This document shows positions 8,531 to 16,454 of a DNA stretch of 64,000 nucleotides, in pieces; the stretch's first letter is position 1, and every line of letters starts with the position of its first letter. The stretch is from CAMPKL01 sp963817465 (GTDB taxonomy: Bacteria > Acidobacteriota > Terriglobia > Bryobacterales > UBA6623): contig CAWFOP010000018.1 of assembly GCA_963817465.1 (NCBI GenBank), positions 310,001 through 374,000 of the forward strand, in the 5' to 3' direction. The notes beneath the pieces were generated by a model that saw only the letters and a program-made list of their open reading frames with translations, was not told where the DNA came from and made no database searches. The translations under genes and the position numbers were made by a program.

Positions 8531-9316
8531 TCAGCTCTTTTGGTTCTCGCGGAAGTGTTCGAGATAGGGTCCGAAGCCGTTCTTGCCGAGCCAGAACTGC
8601 AGCATGTTGCTGACGCCGCGGCTGGTGATCGAGGCGCCCGAGAGCCCGTCGACTTCGTAGGGGTCCGAGCTCGGCGGGCCCGCTTGGCCCTTGATGACTT
8701 TCAGCGCCGGCTCCCAGTTTTCGTTGTAAGCCTTGCGTCCGGGCCACAGGCTCTTCCAGCGGTTGTTGTCGACCTCGCCGCCGAGGCCCGGGGTTTCGCC
8801 GTGTTGGTAGTACGTGATGCCGCGAACGGTCGTGGTGTCGGAGGCGAGCGCCAAGAAGCCGTACAACGTCGACCACAGCCCGTAGCCCTTGATCGGAATG
8901 ACGACCATGGTCGGCTGCCCGCTGTCGCCCAGCACCTGATAGACGACCGTGTACTTGGGCAGTCGCTGAATGCGGGACGGATTCTCCGGCGCGGGGTCGC
9001 TCATGGCGGGATCCTCGGCGGCCCTCTCCGGGTCGTAAGTCGCGACGTCGAAGGGCGGATCGGAGACGGGTTCGCCGGTTTCCAGGTCGACGACGACAGG
9101 CTTGACCTTCTCGAACAGGCGCTGGATCTCCTCCCGCGAAATCGGTTCAGTGGGAGACGCCAGTCCGGCGGCGAAGAGCACGTTTTTTTGCTTGTCGAGC
9201 AGCCGGTTTTCGAGCTGCCTGCTCTTGAGTAAAACCGCGGCCGAGGAGACCATCAGCGCGCAAATGACGCAGACGACCGCCGCGAAGCCGACGATGTAGC
9301 TGACGCGGTCATGCAT
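8531..9316 (-). CDS. nqrC: Na+-NQR subunit C, covalent flavoprotein
   Basis: NqrC carries a covalently bound FMN on the periplasmic side and relays electrons in Na+-NQR. The 261-aa protein has one N-terminal membrane helix (about residues 6-30) and a periplasmic domain. The flavinylation motif recognised by ApbE appears as DGLSGAS (residues 223-229), so the acceptor is predicted to be Ser229; the well-studied Vibrio enzyme has Thr here. It overlaps nqrB by eight bases, indicating translational coupling. Confidence 0.92.
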   Translation of the reverse strand: MHDRVSYIVGFAAVVCVICALMVSSAAVLLKSRQLENRLLDKQKNVLFAAGLASPTEPISREEIQRLFEKVKPVVVDLETGEPVSDPPFDVATYDPERAAEDPAMSDPAPENPSRIQRLPKYTVVYQVLGDSGQPTMVVIPIKGYGLWSTLYGFLALASDTTTVRGITYYQHGETPGLGGEVDNNRWKSLWPGRKAYNENWEPALKVIKGQAGPPSSDPYEVDGLSGASITSRGVSNMLQFWLGKNGFGPYLEHFRENQKS

Positions 9317-10517
9317 ATCGTGCAGCCCTCCTCTTGATGTTCGCCTGCACCACCCAGTAGTCGATGAAGGCGGCGAACAGGTTGACGAACAGGATCGCCA
9401 GCATGATGCCTTCAGGGTAGGCGGGGTTGACGACGCGAATCAGAATCCCAAGGATGCCGATCAGCCCGCCGTAGAAATAATGGCCCGTGAGCGAGTGGGA
9501 AGCGGTGACCGGATCGGTGGCCATGTACGCGACGCCGAACGCCCAACCGCCCAGCACCATGTGCCAGTAGAACGGCACGTTGAACAGCGGGTTGGTGTCG
9601 GAGCCGATCGCGTTGAGCAGCAGGCACGTGGCGATGGTCCCGACCACAGCGCCCAAGATGATGCGCCAGGAGCCGACCCCGGTGACGATCAGCAAGATCG
9701 CGCCGAGCAGACAGGCCAGCGCCGAGGTCTCGCCCATCGAGCCCGGCATCAGGCCCACGAAGGCGTCCCACCATGTAACGGTTCCCGCATGCAGCGCCGC
9801 GGTCCCTTCGGCGGCCGAGCGCGCCAGCAAGGTCGCGCCGCTGACCCCTTGCACCGACGTATCCGCCGCGATCCACGCGCGGTCGCCCGACATGTTGGCG
9901 GGGTAGGCGAAGAACAGAAAGGCTCGCGAGGCCAATGCGACGTTGAGGATGTTCATGCCCGTGCCGCCGAAGATCTCCTTCGCGATCACGACCCCGAAAG
10001 CCGTGCCGAGGGCTACCTGCCACAACGGAATGGTCGGCGGCAGGATCAGCGGAATGAGCATTCCCGTGACCAGAAATCCTTCGTTGATATCATGCTTGCG
10101 AATCACGGCGAACACAGCTTCGATGTTGCCGCCCACGGCGAAAGTCACCAGCAGCACGGGCAAATAGTAAAGCGCGCCGTATGCCGCGCACGACAAGACG
10201 CTGTCGGGACGGAACTGCAAGCCGAGGAACTGAAAGACCGCCGTCTGCCAGTTGTCGAGCGGCAGGGCGCCCTGCGCGATCGCCAGGTTGGCCTGCAGTC
10301 CGGTGTTGTACATCGCCATCCAAATGCAGCCCGCCAGCGCGACGACGACGATGCTCATCATGCGCTTGAGATCCAGCGCGTCGCGGACGTGGGACGGCCC
10401 GCGGGTGACCTGGCCGGGCGTCCTGACGAATGTGTCCGTCGCCTCGTAGGCGGGGTACAGGACTTCGAGCGGCCCACCCTTGCCGAATAGCTTCTCTGGA
10501 TCCAAGGAATTACTCAT
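9309..10517 (-). CDS. nqrB: Na+-NQR subunit B
   Basis: NqrB is the large membrane subunit of Na+-NQR, with riboflavin and a covalent FMN, and forms the sodium channel and quinone site. The 402-aa product has about ten membrane segments. The flavinylation site VQGVSGATL places the covalent FMN on Thr229. Other family landmarks are the N-terminal TRGPSHVRDALDLKRMM and the AKEIFGGTGMNILNVALASRAFLFFAYP segment. It follows nqrA after 15 bases. Confidence 0.95.
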   Translation of the reverse strand: MSNSLDPEKLFGKGGPLEVLYPAYEATDTFVRTPGQVTRGPSHVRDALDLKRMMSIVVVALAGCIWMAMYNTGLQANLAIAQGALPLDNWQTAVFQFLGLQFRPDSVLSCAAYGALYYLPVLLVTFAVGGNIEAVFAVIRKHDINEGFLVTGMLIPLILPPTIPLWQVALGTAFGVVIAKEIFGGTGMNILNVALASRAFLFFAYPANMSGDRAWIAADTSVQGVSGATLLARSAAEGTAALHAGTVTWWDAFVGLMPGSMGETSALACLLGAILLIVTGVGSWRIILGAVVGTIATCLLLNAIGSDTNPLFNVPFYWHMVLGGWAFGVAYMATDPVTASHSLTGHYFYGGLIGILGILIRVVNPAYPEGIMLAILFVNLFAAFIDYWVVQANIKRRAARYA

Positions 10518-10532
10518 TTCTCGCCGGCTGCG

Positions 10533-11903
10533 TCAGCCTTCCTTCTCGATCGTGGTCAACATTTGCCTCAGAAGCGGCCCGTAGTCGGACTTGCCAGGAC
10601 AGACGAACGAGCACAACGCCACATCCTCTTCGTCGAGCTCGAGTACGCCAAGCTCTTCGGCCCGCTCCATGTCCTGCATGAGCAAAGCGCGCAGCAAGAA
10701 CGTCGGCATGATGTCCATGGGCATGACCTTTTCATACATGCCGATGGGCACCATCGCACGATCGGAGCCGTTCGTCGTCGTCGTGAAGCGGAACTTCTGG
10801 TGCGGCACGAGCCGCGAGAGGAAGGCGTTGATGACCGAGAACTTATTCCAGCCGGCCCCCAGCCATCCGAACAATTCGCGCTCACGGCCTTCCCTGAGGG
10901 CGGAGATTTGCAGATGGTAGCGGCCGAGGTAGCCGTGGACGGGCCCTTCCGATGCGCGGCCTGACAGGACCGAGCCCGAAATCACGCGAATCTCGCCTTC
11001 GGTCAGCGCGCCGTCCGCGAGGAAATCGATCGACGCGCCGATGCGCGTCTGCAGCAAACGCGGTCGCGCGACCGCGGGGCCGGCCAGCGAGATCACGCGC
11101 GTCACGTCGAGCTTGCCCGTTTCGAACAGACGGCCGATGGCGGCGACGTCTTGATAGTTGGCGTGCCACACCATGCGGCGCCGGCTGACCGGGGTCAGCG
11201 TGTGGATGTGGAGCCCCGCCGTGCCGGCCGGATGCGGGCCCTCGAATTCTTCGACCGAGACATTGCCGTTGAAGCCGGCGCCGATCTTCGATTGCGAGGC
11301 GCGGCAAACATAGACGGGCCCGTCGATCAGCTTGGCAAGGGCCTCGACGCCGGTCTTGAAGCTCGCCTCGCGCCCGGCCAAGGCCACGTCCACCGCCGCG
11401 GCCAGCGGGTTCGTGTCCATGGCCGTCACGTAGATCGCGGCGGGCTTTCGCTCCGGATCGGCGACGCGGCTGAAGGGCCTGGCGCGCAACGCCGCCCACA
11501 GTCCCGACTCGATCAGCAGCGCCTTGACGGCCTCGGCGTCGAGCGAGGCGACCGGCTTGCCGCTGTACGAGTTGAATTCGACCGACTCGTCTTCCCCGGC
11601 GCGCTCGGCGTCGCTGAGGGCGATGACGATGGACTGGAAAGCGCGGCGATCGCCGCGATTGATCGCGATCACTTCGCCGGCTGCGGGAGCGGTGTAACGG
11701 ACGCCGGGGGTCTTCTTGTCATCAAACAAGACCTGACCGCGCTTGACGATCTCGCCCGCCTGCACCTGCATCGTAGGCTTCATGCCTACGTAGTCGGCGG
11801 CCAGCAAGGCGACGTGGGGCGGCTGCGAGGCGGCCTCGACGACCTGTTCGGGCTCGCCCGAAATGGGCAGATCCAAGCCCTTCTTGATCACGTGTCGGCT
11901 CAT
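10533..11903 (-). CDS. nqrA: Na+-NQR subunit A
   Basis: NqrA is the peripheral cytoplasmic subunit of Na+-NQR, implicated in quinone binding; it has no cofactor. The 456-aa product opens with the family-typical IKKGLDLPISGEP and contains an early biotinyl-lipoyl-like fold region (KPTMQVQAGEIVKRGQVLFDDKK), the GLWAALRARPFSRVADP segment, and a C-terminal domain ending in FVCPGKSDYGPLLRQMLTTIEKEG. It is the first gene of the operon; no strong ribosome-binding site or promoter is obvious upstream. Confidence 0.95.
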   Translation of the reverse strand: MSRHVIKKGLDLPISGEPEQVVEAASQPPHVALLAADYVGMKPTMQVQAGEIVKRGQVLFDDKKTPGVRYTAPAAGEVIAINRGDRRAFQSIVIALSDAERAGEDESVEFNSYSGKPVASLDAEAVKALLIESGLWAALRARPFSRVADPERKPAAIYVTAMDTNPLAAAVDVALAGREASFKTGVEALAKLIDGPVYVCRASQSKIGAGFNGNVSVEEFEGPHPAGTAGLHIHTLTPVSRRRMVWHANYQDVAAIGRLFETGKLDVTRVISLAGPAVARPRLLQTRIGASIDFLADGALTEGEIRVISGSVLSGRASEGPVHGYLGRYHLQISALREGRERELFGWLGAGWNKFSVINAFLSRLVPHQKFRFTTTTNGSDRAMVPIGMYEKVMPMDIMPTFLLRALLMQDMERAEELGVLELDEEDVALCSFVCPGKSDYGPLLRQMLTTIEKEG

Positions 11904-12306
11904 CGGAATACAGCTCGAACTTTGACTGCTTCAGCGGCGGGCGCAGGACGCGAGCGGACAGAGCCCGACGGCATTCGGCCCCGCTTATTCAGTGTTGCAA
12001 AGGCACGCTTTCGTGTAACTTTCCAATTGTGCTCTGGCGGGCCCGTGCTAAGACAACGCGTGCGACATGGCTCGCTGTCGAGCGCCGGGCTGCCTAGATA
12101 AATCGGAAGCGACGCATCACATGGGTTCCGATTTGGAACCTCAGCGCCGTTGCCCCTATCTTATCGCTTCCGGACGCTCGGAGTCACCATCCAAGCCGCA
12201 CGGAATCGCGTCAAACGCGAATCCGCAGGAGCACGGGATAAAGAAAATTTCCAGGTGCGGAGGCGCGATGAGATCGGCCTATAATGGGGGGGCTGGCGGA
12301 GCGAAC
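11904..12306. other. Divergent intergenic region between nqrA and thiS
   Basis: About 400 bases without a convincing gene. It must carry the promoter of the nqr operon (minus strand) and that of thiS (plus strand). A perfect TATAAT lies at 12280-12285 on the plus strand, but no matching -35 element is seen. No riboswitch-like structure, in particular no TPP element, was recognised before thiS. Confidence 0.5.
12280..12285 (+). promoter_or_regulatory. Possible -10 element before thiS
   Basis: TATAAT lies 21 bases before the GTG chosen for thiS. The position where a -35 hexamer is expected reads gcggag, which is a poor match, so this is only a candidate. If real, it favours the GTG start at 12307 over the ATG at 12268. 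Confidence 0.3.
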
Positions 12307-12531
12307 GTGGCGGGCGGGCAAGGCCGACAGATCGATTTGTGGATCAACGGCGAGCGTCGTAGCGTTGACTCGGGCGTTACCCTCGCGGGGCTGATCGATC
12401 AGTTGGGTCTCGAGCCCGATCGCGTCGCGATCGAGCGCAATCGCGAGATCGCTCGGCGGCCCAGTTGGACGGCTACGGACCTCGGGGAAGGCGACCGGAT
12501 AGAGATCGTTCATTTCGTCGGCGGCGGCTGA
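12307..12531 (+). CDS. thiS: Sulfur carrier protein ThiS
   Basis: ThiS is a small ubiquitin-like sulfur carrier for thiamine thiazole synthesis; its C-terminal Gly-Gly is adenylated and thiocarboxylated. The product (74 aa from GTG at 12307) shows the family pattern IDLWINGERRSVDSGVTLAGLIDQLGL, VAIERNREIARR, and the GDRIEIVHFVGGG terminus. The GTG has a GGAG six bases upstream. An ATG at 12268 with GGAGG upstream would add 13 residues. No other thiamine genes are nearby, and a regulator follows, so it may serve a thiG elsewhere. Confidence 0.85.
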   Translation: MAGGQGRQIDLWINGERRSVDSGVTLAGLIDQLGLEPDRVAIERNREIARRPSWTATDLGEGDRIEIVHFVGGG

Positions 12532-12609
12532 TCCCCCGTAGCATCAACAAGCTGCGCATGGCTATTCAGAGGCAGTAGGGTTGGAGTACAATCTCAAGGG
12601 TTCGGCGTC

Positions 12610-13155
12610 GTGGGAGCTAGAGAATTGAAGCAAGCGAACAACCACCATCAAGCTAGATCGACTCGTCAGGAGACTTTCAGTAGCTTGGATGTCGCGAACA
12701 TGACCGGGGTAAGCCTGCGCCAACTGCAGTGGTGGGACGAGCAGGGCGTCGTGTCGCCTGTCCAGAAGGGTCACCGTCGCATCTACCAATTGCACGAAGT
12801 CGTGGAAGTCGGCTTGATCACCGAGCTTCGCCGCAAGGGAGTCTCGTTACAGCGAATTCGCAAGGTCCTGCACTTCCTCAAAGAGGAGATGGGCGCCCAG
12901 TTCCTGTCCGCTGTTCAAGACGGCAACGAAGTTCACCTGCTGACCGACGGCGACAATCTCTACCTGGAAGACAGCCACAAGACGATCGTGGACATTCTCA
13001 AAAACGCGGACCAGCCGATCATCGGCGTCTGCATCTCCGATCAAGTCGAACGACTCTCGAGCGCGCTCAAGCCCAAAAAGGGCGTCAAGACGGAGCGCCA
13101 AGCGTCCGCTCCCGAAGAGAAGGCGCGCAAGGCCGCCTCGTCCCGCGCCTCCTAG
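12610..13155 (+). CDS. MerR-family transcriptional regulator
   Basis: A MerR-type winged-helix DNA-binding domain covers about residues 22-95 (SSLDVANMTGVSLRQLQWWDEQGVVSP, then HRRIYQLHEVVEVGLITELRRKGVSLQRIRKVL). The 181-aa protein continues with a domain of unknown ligand (LTDGDNLYLEDSHKTIVDILKNADQP) and a basic, Ala-rich tail. No cysteine pattern typical of metal or redox MerR sensors is visible. The start is a GTG at 12610, with AAGGG upstream. Its targets are unknown; its neighbours are thiS and lolA. Confidence 0.8.
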   Translation: MGARELKQANNHHQARSTRQETFSSLDVANMTGVSLRQLQWWDEQGVVSPVQKGHRRIYQLHEVVEVGLITELRRKGVSLQRIRKVLHFLKEEMGAQFLSAVQDGNEVHLLTDGDNLYLEDSHKTIVDILKNADQPIIGVCISDQVERLSSALKPKKGVKTERQASAPEEKARKAASSRAS

Positions 13156-13228
13156 TCGGCTCGCTCGCGCAACCTTTTTGGACAAATCCCTGTCAACGCC
13201 TCGGCGGTCAAGCGCGTCATACAGTTAT

Positions 13229-13894
13229 ATGGCGCGCTTTTTGCTTTTGCTGCCCGTCGCGTTTTGTTTGCTGAGTCCGGCGTCGGCGCGGTCCGAGCTT
13301 AGCGTGAAAGAAGCGGCGCGGGCGATCGAGCTGCACTACAACCGGCTCGCAACTTTCCAGACCGAGTTCGAGCAAAAGATGACCTATGCGGGACAGGTGC
13401 GCGCCGACGAGCAAGGGACGCTCTACCTGCTTCGGCCGCAGCGCATGCGTTGGGAGTACTCCAAGCCCGACGGCAAGCTGCTGGTGGGCGACGGGAGCCT
13501 GCTCGAGACCTACAACCCGTACACCAACCAAGTGCGCCGGGTGCGCATCGACAACACCGCTGACTTGCGCGCGCCGCTGTCGTTCTTGCTTGGACGGCTG
13601 GACTTTTCCCGGCAGTTCAAGAATCTGCGCTTCGAACAGATCGACGGCAAGACGGCGCTGGTCGGCGAAGGGCGCAGCGGGAAGGAAGCCTACGATCGCG
13701 TCGAGTTCTACTTCGAGCCGGACGAAGACTATCGTCTTGCGGCATTGAAGGTGCACGGCAGGGACGAATCGATCACGGAATTTCGGTTCTGGAATGAAGT
13801 CGACAACAAGACCCTCGGTCCGGAGCTGTTTGTGTTCGAAGCGCCCGCCGGCGCCGAGATTCTTCCGGAGACGTCGTTGAGCGAGGATCGCTGA
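13229..13894 (+). CDS. lolA: Outer-membrane lipoprotein carrier LolA-like
   Basis: LolA ferries lipoproteins across the periplasm to the outer membrane. The 221-aa product begins with a signal peptide (MARFLLLLPVAFCLLSPASA) and shows the LolA fold signatures FQTEFEQKMTYAGQ, GTLYLLRPQRMRWEYSKPDGKLLVGDG, and LSFLLGRLDF. I start at the ATG at 13229, directly before the signal peptide; the open frame extends back to 13178 but adds an implausible N-terminus. Its stop overlaps the start of the next gene by one base (TGATG). Confidence 0.88.
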   Translation: MARFLLLLPVAFCLLSPASARSELSVKEAARAIELHYNRLATFQTEFEQKMTYAGQVRADEQGTLYLLRPQRMRWEYSKPDGKLLVGDGSLLETYNPYTNQVRRVRIDNTADLRAPLSFLLGRLDFSRQFKNLRFEQIDGKTALVGEGRSGKEAYDRVEFYFEPDEDYRLAALKVHGRDESITEFRFWNEVDNKTLGPELFVFEAPAGAEILPETSLSEDR

Positions 13895-15105
13895 TGGCCG
13901 AGTACGTCCTCAAGTACGCCGATGCCCAGGGAGCCGTTCATCGCCGCGTCGAGGAGGCCGAATCGGAAAACGAGCTGCGCGAGCGCTATGCCGCCGACGG
14001 CCTGTTGATTTATTCCATCGCGCCGCACCGGGCGTTCGCCAGGCTGCGAGAGGCGCAGGGCTCCGCGAAGCGGCGGGGGATCAGCCTCGAGCAGTTTCTG
14101 ATCTTCAACCAGCAGTTTGTCACGCTCATTCGCGCCGGGCTGCCGATTCTCAAGTCCCTCGAGTTGCTCGAAGGCAACATCCGCAACAAGAGACTGCGCG
14201 AGCACGTGGCTTCGGTTCGCGCGGCGGTGAAGAACGGTACGCCGCTGTCGGACGCGTTTCGCGACGAGCGGGACTTCCCGCCGATCTATGTGACCTCGCT
14301 GATGGCGGGCGAAAAATCGGGAAGTCTGCCTGAAGTGATCGACCGCTACGTGCAGTACCAGAAGGTGACCCTGGCGGTTCGCAAGAAGGTGATCGTTTCG
14401 TTGATCTACCCCTGCCTGCTGACGGTTCTGGTATTCAGTCTCATCCTGTTCCTGATCACCTACGTCGTGCCGGAGTTCGCCGATCTGTACAGCTCGATGA
14501 ACGCGCAACTGCCCGAGATGACGCAACTGCTCGTCGCGTTCGGCGTCACCTTCAGCGAGCACTTCCTGCTTGTGGCGGGGGTCTCGGTCGCGGTCGGGGG
14601 GCTGTTCACGTTTTGGGCGCGGTCGGAAGGCGCGCGAGCTCTTTTCGATCGAATCAAGATCGGCATGCCGCTGCTGGGTCCGATCTGGCTCAAGTATCAG
14701 GTTTCGCAAATTTGCCGTTTGCTGAGCACGCTGCTCGAAGGCGGCATTCCCCTGATGACCGCGCTTGCGACCACCAGCGAATCGCTGACGTCGCGGACGA
14801 TCCGAGAGGCGCTGCTCGAAGCGCGCAACAAGGTCAAGGAAGGCCGCGCCTTATCGAAGAGTCTCGCGGAGACGCACGTCATACCGCCGTTGGCGGTCGA
14901 GATGGTGCAGGTCGGCGAGTCGACCGGTTCCCTGCCCGCGATGCTCAACTCGGTCGCCGAGTTCTTCGACGACGACGTGTCGACCGCGCTGACCGCCGCG
15001 ATGAGCTTGATCGAGCCGGCGATCATGATCTTCATGGGGATGTTCGTCGCCTTCGTGCTGATCTCGCTTTACCTGCCGATGTTCAGCCTGGCGGAACAAC
15101 TCTAG
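13894..15105 (+). CDS. Type II secretion / type IV pilus inner-membrane protein (GspF/PilC family)
   Basis: This 403-aa polytopic protein has the two repeated GspF domains (about residues 65-190 and 270-395), each with the family pattern QFVTLIRAGLPILKSLELLEG and ICRLLSTLLEGGIPLMTALATTSES, and three membrane helices (near 170, 225 and 375). Such proteins form the inner-membrane platform that the pilus or pseudopilus motor turns. It begins with a short MAEYVLKYADAQG domain typical of the family. It is coupled to lolA; no ATPase or pilin gene lies nearby, so the exact machine is unclear. Confidence 0.88.
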   Translation: MAEYVLKYADAQGAVHRRVEEAESENELRERYAADGLLIYSIAPHRAFARLREAQGSAKRRGISLEQFLIFNQQFVTLIRAGLPILKSLELLEGNIRNKRLREHVASVRAAVKNGTPLSDAFRDERDFPPIYVTSLMAGEKSGSLPEVIDRYVQYQKVTLAVRKKVIVSLIYPCLLTVLVFSLILFLITYVVPEFADLYSSMNAQLPEMTQLLVAFGVTFSEHFLLVAGVSVAVGGLFTFWARSEGARALFDRIKIGMPLLGPIWLKYQVSQICRLLSTLLEGGIPLMTALATTSESLTSRTIREALLEARNKVKEGRALSKSLAETHVIPPLAVEMVQVGESTGSLPAMLNSVAEFFDDDVSTALTAAMSLIEPAIMIFMGMFVAFVLISLYLPMFSLAEQL

Positions 15106-15318
15106 ACGCGAACAAAGCGAACAGTGCCGCGAAGCCTGAGGCGCGGCCGTCGGTACCCGGTTTTGTCAACTTCGGTTGCTCGAAAGACCCGTCCTTCACG
15201 GTCAGGGCTCACGCTTCGCGGTCGTCGTTGTGGCGGACCGTCCGCTAAAGCTGGACGGCTCGGATGCTGCGGCGGATACTTTCCGGGCGGTTTGTTGGGA
15301 TGTCGTTGGAGCGGCCCG
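15106..15318. other. Convergent intergenic region with a hairpin
   Basis: This 213-base gap separates the plus-strand pilC-like gene from the end of the minus-strand oxidase operon. It contains a perfect six-base-pair stem CCGTCC/GGACGG with a nine-base loop at 15238-15258. There is no T-tract on either side, so a terminator role is possible but unproven. Confidence 0.35.
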
Positions 15319-15765
15319 CTAGTGGGCGGCTTCTTCGGCGTGGCTTTCGCCGTGCTCGGCGCCGGCTTCGCCGTGACCTTCGACGGCGCCCTGGTCGAGC
15401 AAGCCTACGTCAGCGGGCTGCATCGCCCAGCCTTCCGCCGCGCCGACCCATTGGCGCGTGCCATAGTCCGACAGCGTGAACCCGATGAAGATGGCCAACC
15501 AGATGAAGCCCGTCACCGAGGCGAGTTGCGTCAGCTTATTCGAATACTTCACGTGCATGAAGAAGAGCACCACCAACGACGCCTTGAAGACAGCGATCGC
15601 GAGCGCCAGCACGACGTTGAGCTCGCCCAAATCGCGAAACGCCACCCAGACGGTGAGCGCCGTCATGCAAATCAAGGTCGCGAAGATCGCCAAATAGACC
15701 GGGATCGGAACGATGTGATGCGTCGGCTGGCGCGGATCGTGCGCCTGGTGATGCGTGTCCGTCAT
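15319..15765 (-). CDS. ctaF: Cytochrome c oxidase subunit IV
   Basis: This is a small membrane subunit of the caa3-type oxidase. The 148-aa product has three membrane segments (about residues 22-45, 52-75 and 83-103) with the family-typical ALTVWVAFRDLGELNVVLALAIAVFKASLVVLFFMHVKYSNKLT region, split here by its motifs AVFKA and FFMHVKYS. A His/Glu/Ala-rich tail follows. It is the last gene of the operon, and its ATG overlaps the ctaE stop by one base. Confidence 0.88.
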   Translation of the reverse strand: MTDTHHQAHDPRQPTHHIVPIPVYLAIFATLICMTALTVWVAFRDLGELNVVLALAIAVFKASLVVLFFMHVKYSNKLTQLASVTGFIWLAIFIGFTLSDYGTRQWVGAAEGWAMQPADVGLLDQGAVEGHGEAGAEHGESHAEEAAH

Positions 15766-16454
15766 TAGATATGCCGTCCTACCAGATAGAGCAGCGGATA
15801 CAAGAAGATCCAGACGATGTCGACAAAGTGCCAGTATAAGCCGAACAATTCGATCGGCGCGTAATACGCCGGCGAGTACTTGCCGTGAATCGAGCTCGGG
15901 ATCAGCCAGACGACGAGCAGGATCGCGCCCACGATCATGTGGATCGCGTGCACTCCCGTCATCGCAAAGTACATGAAGAAGAACAGCTCGACGTTTCGCG
16001 GGTTGACCTGGTCGGCCAGTTCGCCGTGGTACTGAAAGTCGAAGCCGGGCACGTGGTGATGCTCGATTTTGTCGGCGTACTCGAAGACTTTGACGCCCAA
16101 GAATGCGCCGCCGAAGATCAGCGTGGCGAGCAGGAACAGAACCAGCTTCTTACGGTCGCCCAATTGCGCGAAGTGCACGGCCAGCGCCATGGTCAAGCTC
16201 GAGCAGATCAGAATGGCCGTGTTGTAGCCGCCCAACGCGACATCGAGCTCGTTGCTGCCGGCGACAAACGCCAGATGAAACCGGCCGCGGAACAACGTGT
16301 AGGCCATGATCAGGCCGCCGAAGAACAGAACTTCGGTGATCAGAAACGCCCACATGCCGAGCGTCGCCGCTTCCTGCTGCTGCCCCGCGTCGTCGAATTG
16401 GTGGGCGACTAGGCCGTTATGTTCGTCGGATGCGTGCGTCGCTTCAGTGTGCAC
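15765..16454 (-). CDS. ctaE: Cytochrome c oxidase subunit III
   Basis: Subunit III of the heme-copper oxidase, 229 aa. It has five membrane segments, fitting the short form of the family. Family landmarks are GMWAFLITEVLFFGGLIMAYTLFR, the EYADKIEHHHVPG loop, FFMYFAMTGVHAIHMIVG, and a C-terminal YWHFVDIVWIFLYPLLYLVGR. It overlaps the end of ctaD by 11 bases. Confidence 0.92.
   Translation of the reverse strand: MHTEATHASDEHNGLVAHQFDDAGQQQEAATLGMWAFLITEVLFFGGLIMAYTLFRGRFHLAFVAGSNELDVALGGYNTAILICSSLTMALAVHFAQLGDRKKLVLFLLATLIFGGAFLGVKVFEYADKIEHHHVPGFDFQYHGELADQVNPRNVELFFFMYFAMTGVHAIHMIVGAILLVVWLIPSSIHGKYSPAYYAPIELFGLYWHFVDIVWIFLYPLLYLVGRHI

Noticed and set aside
12100..12270. TPP riboswitch before thiS
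   Set aside because: The conserved TPP core was not recognised; only a weak promoter element is visible.
15238..15258. Terminator for the oxidase operon or pilC-like gene
   Set aside because: The stem is perfect but lacks a T-tract on either strand; I record it only as a hairpin.
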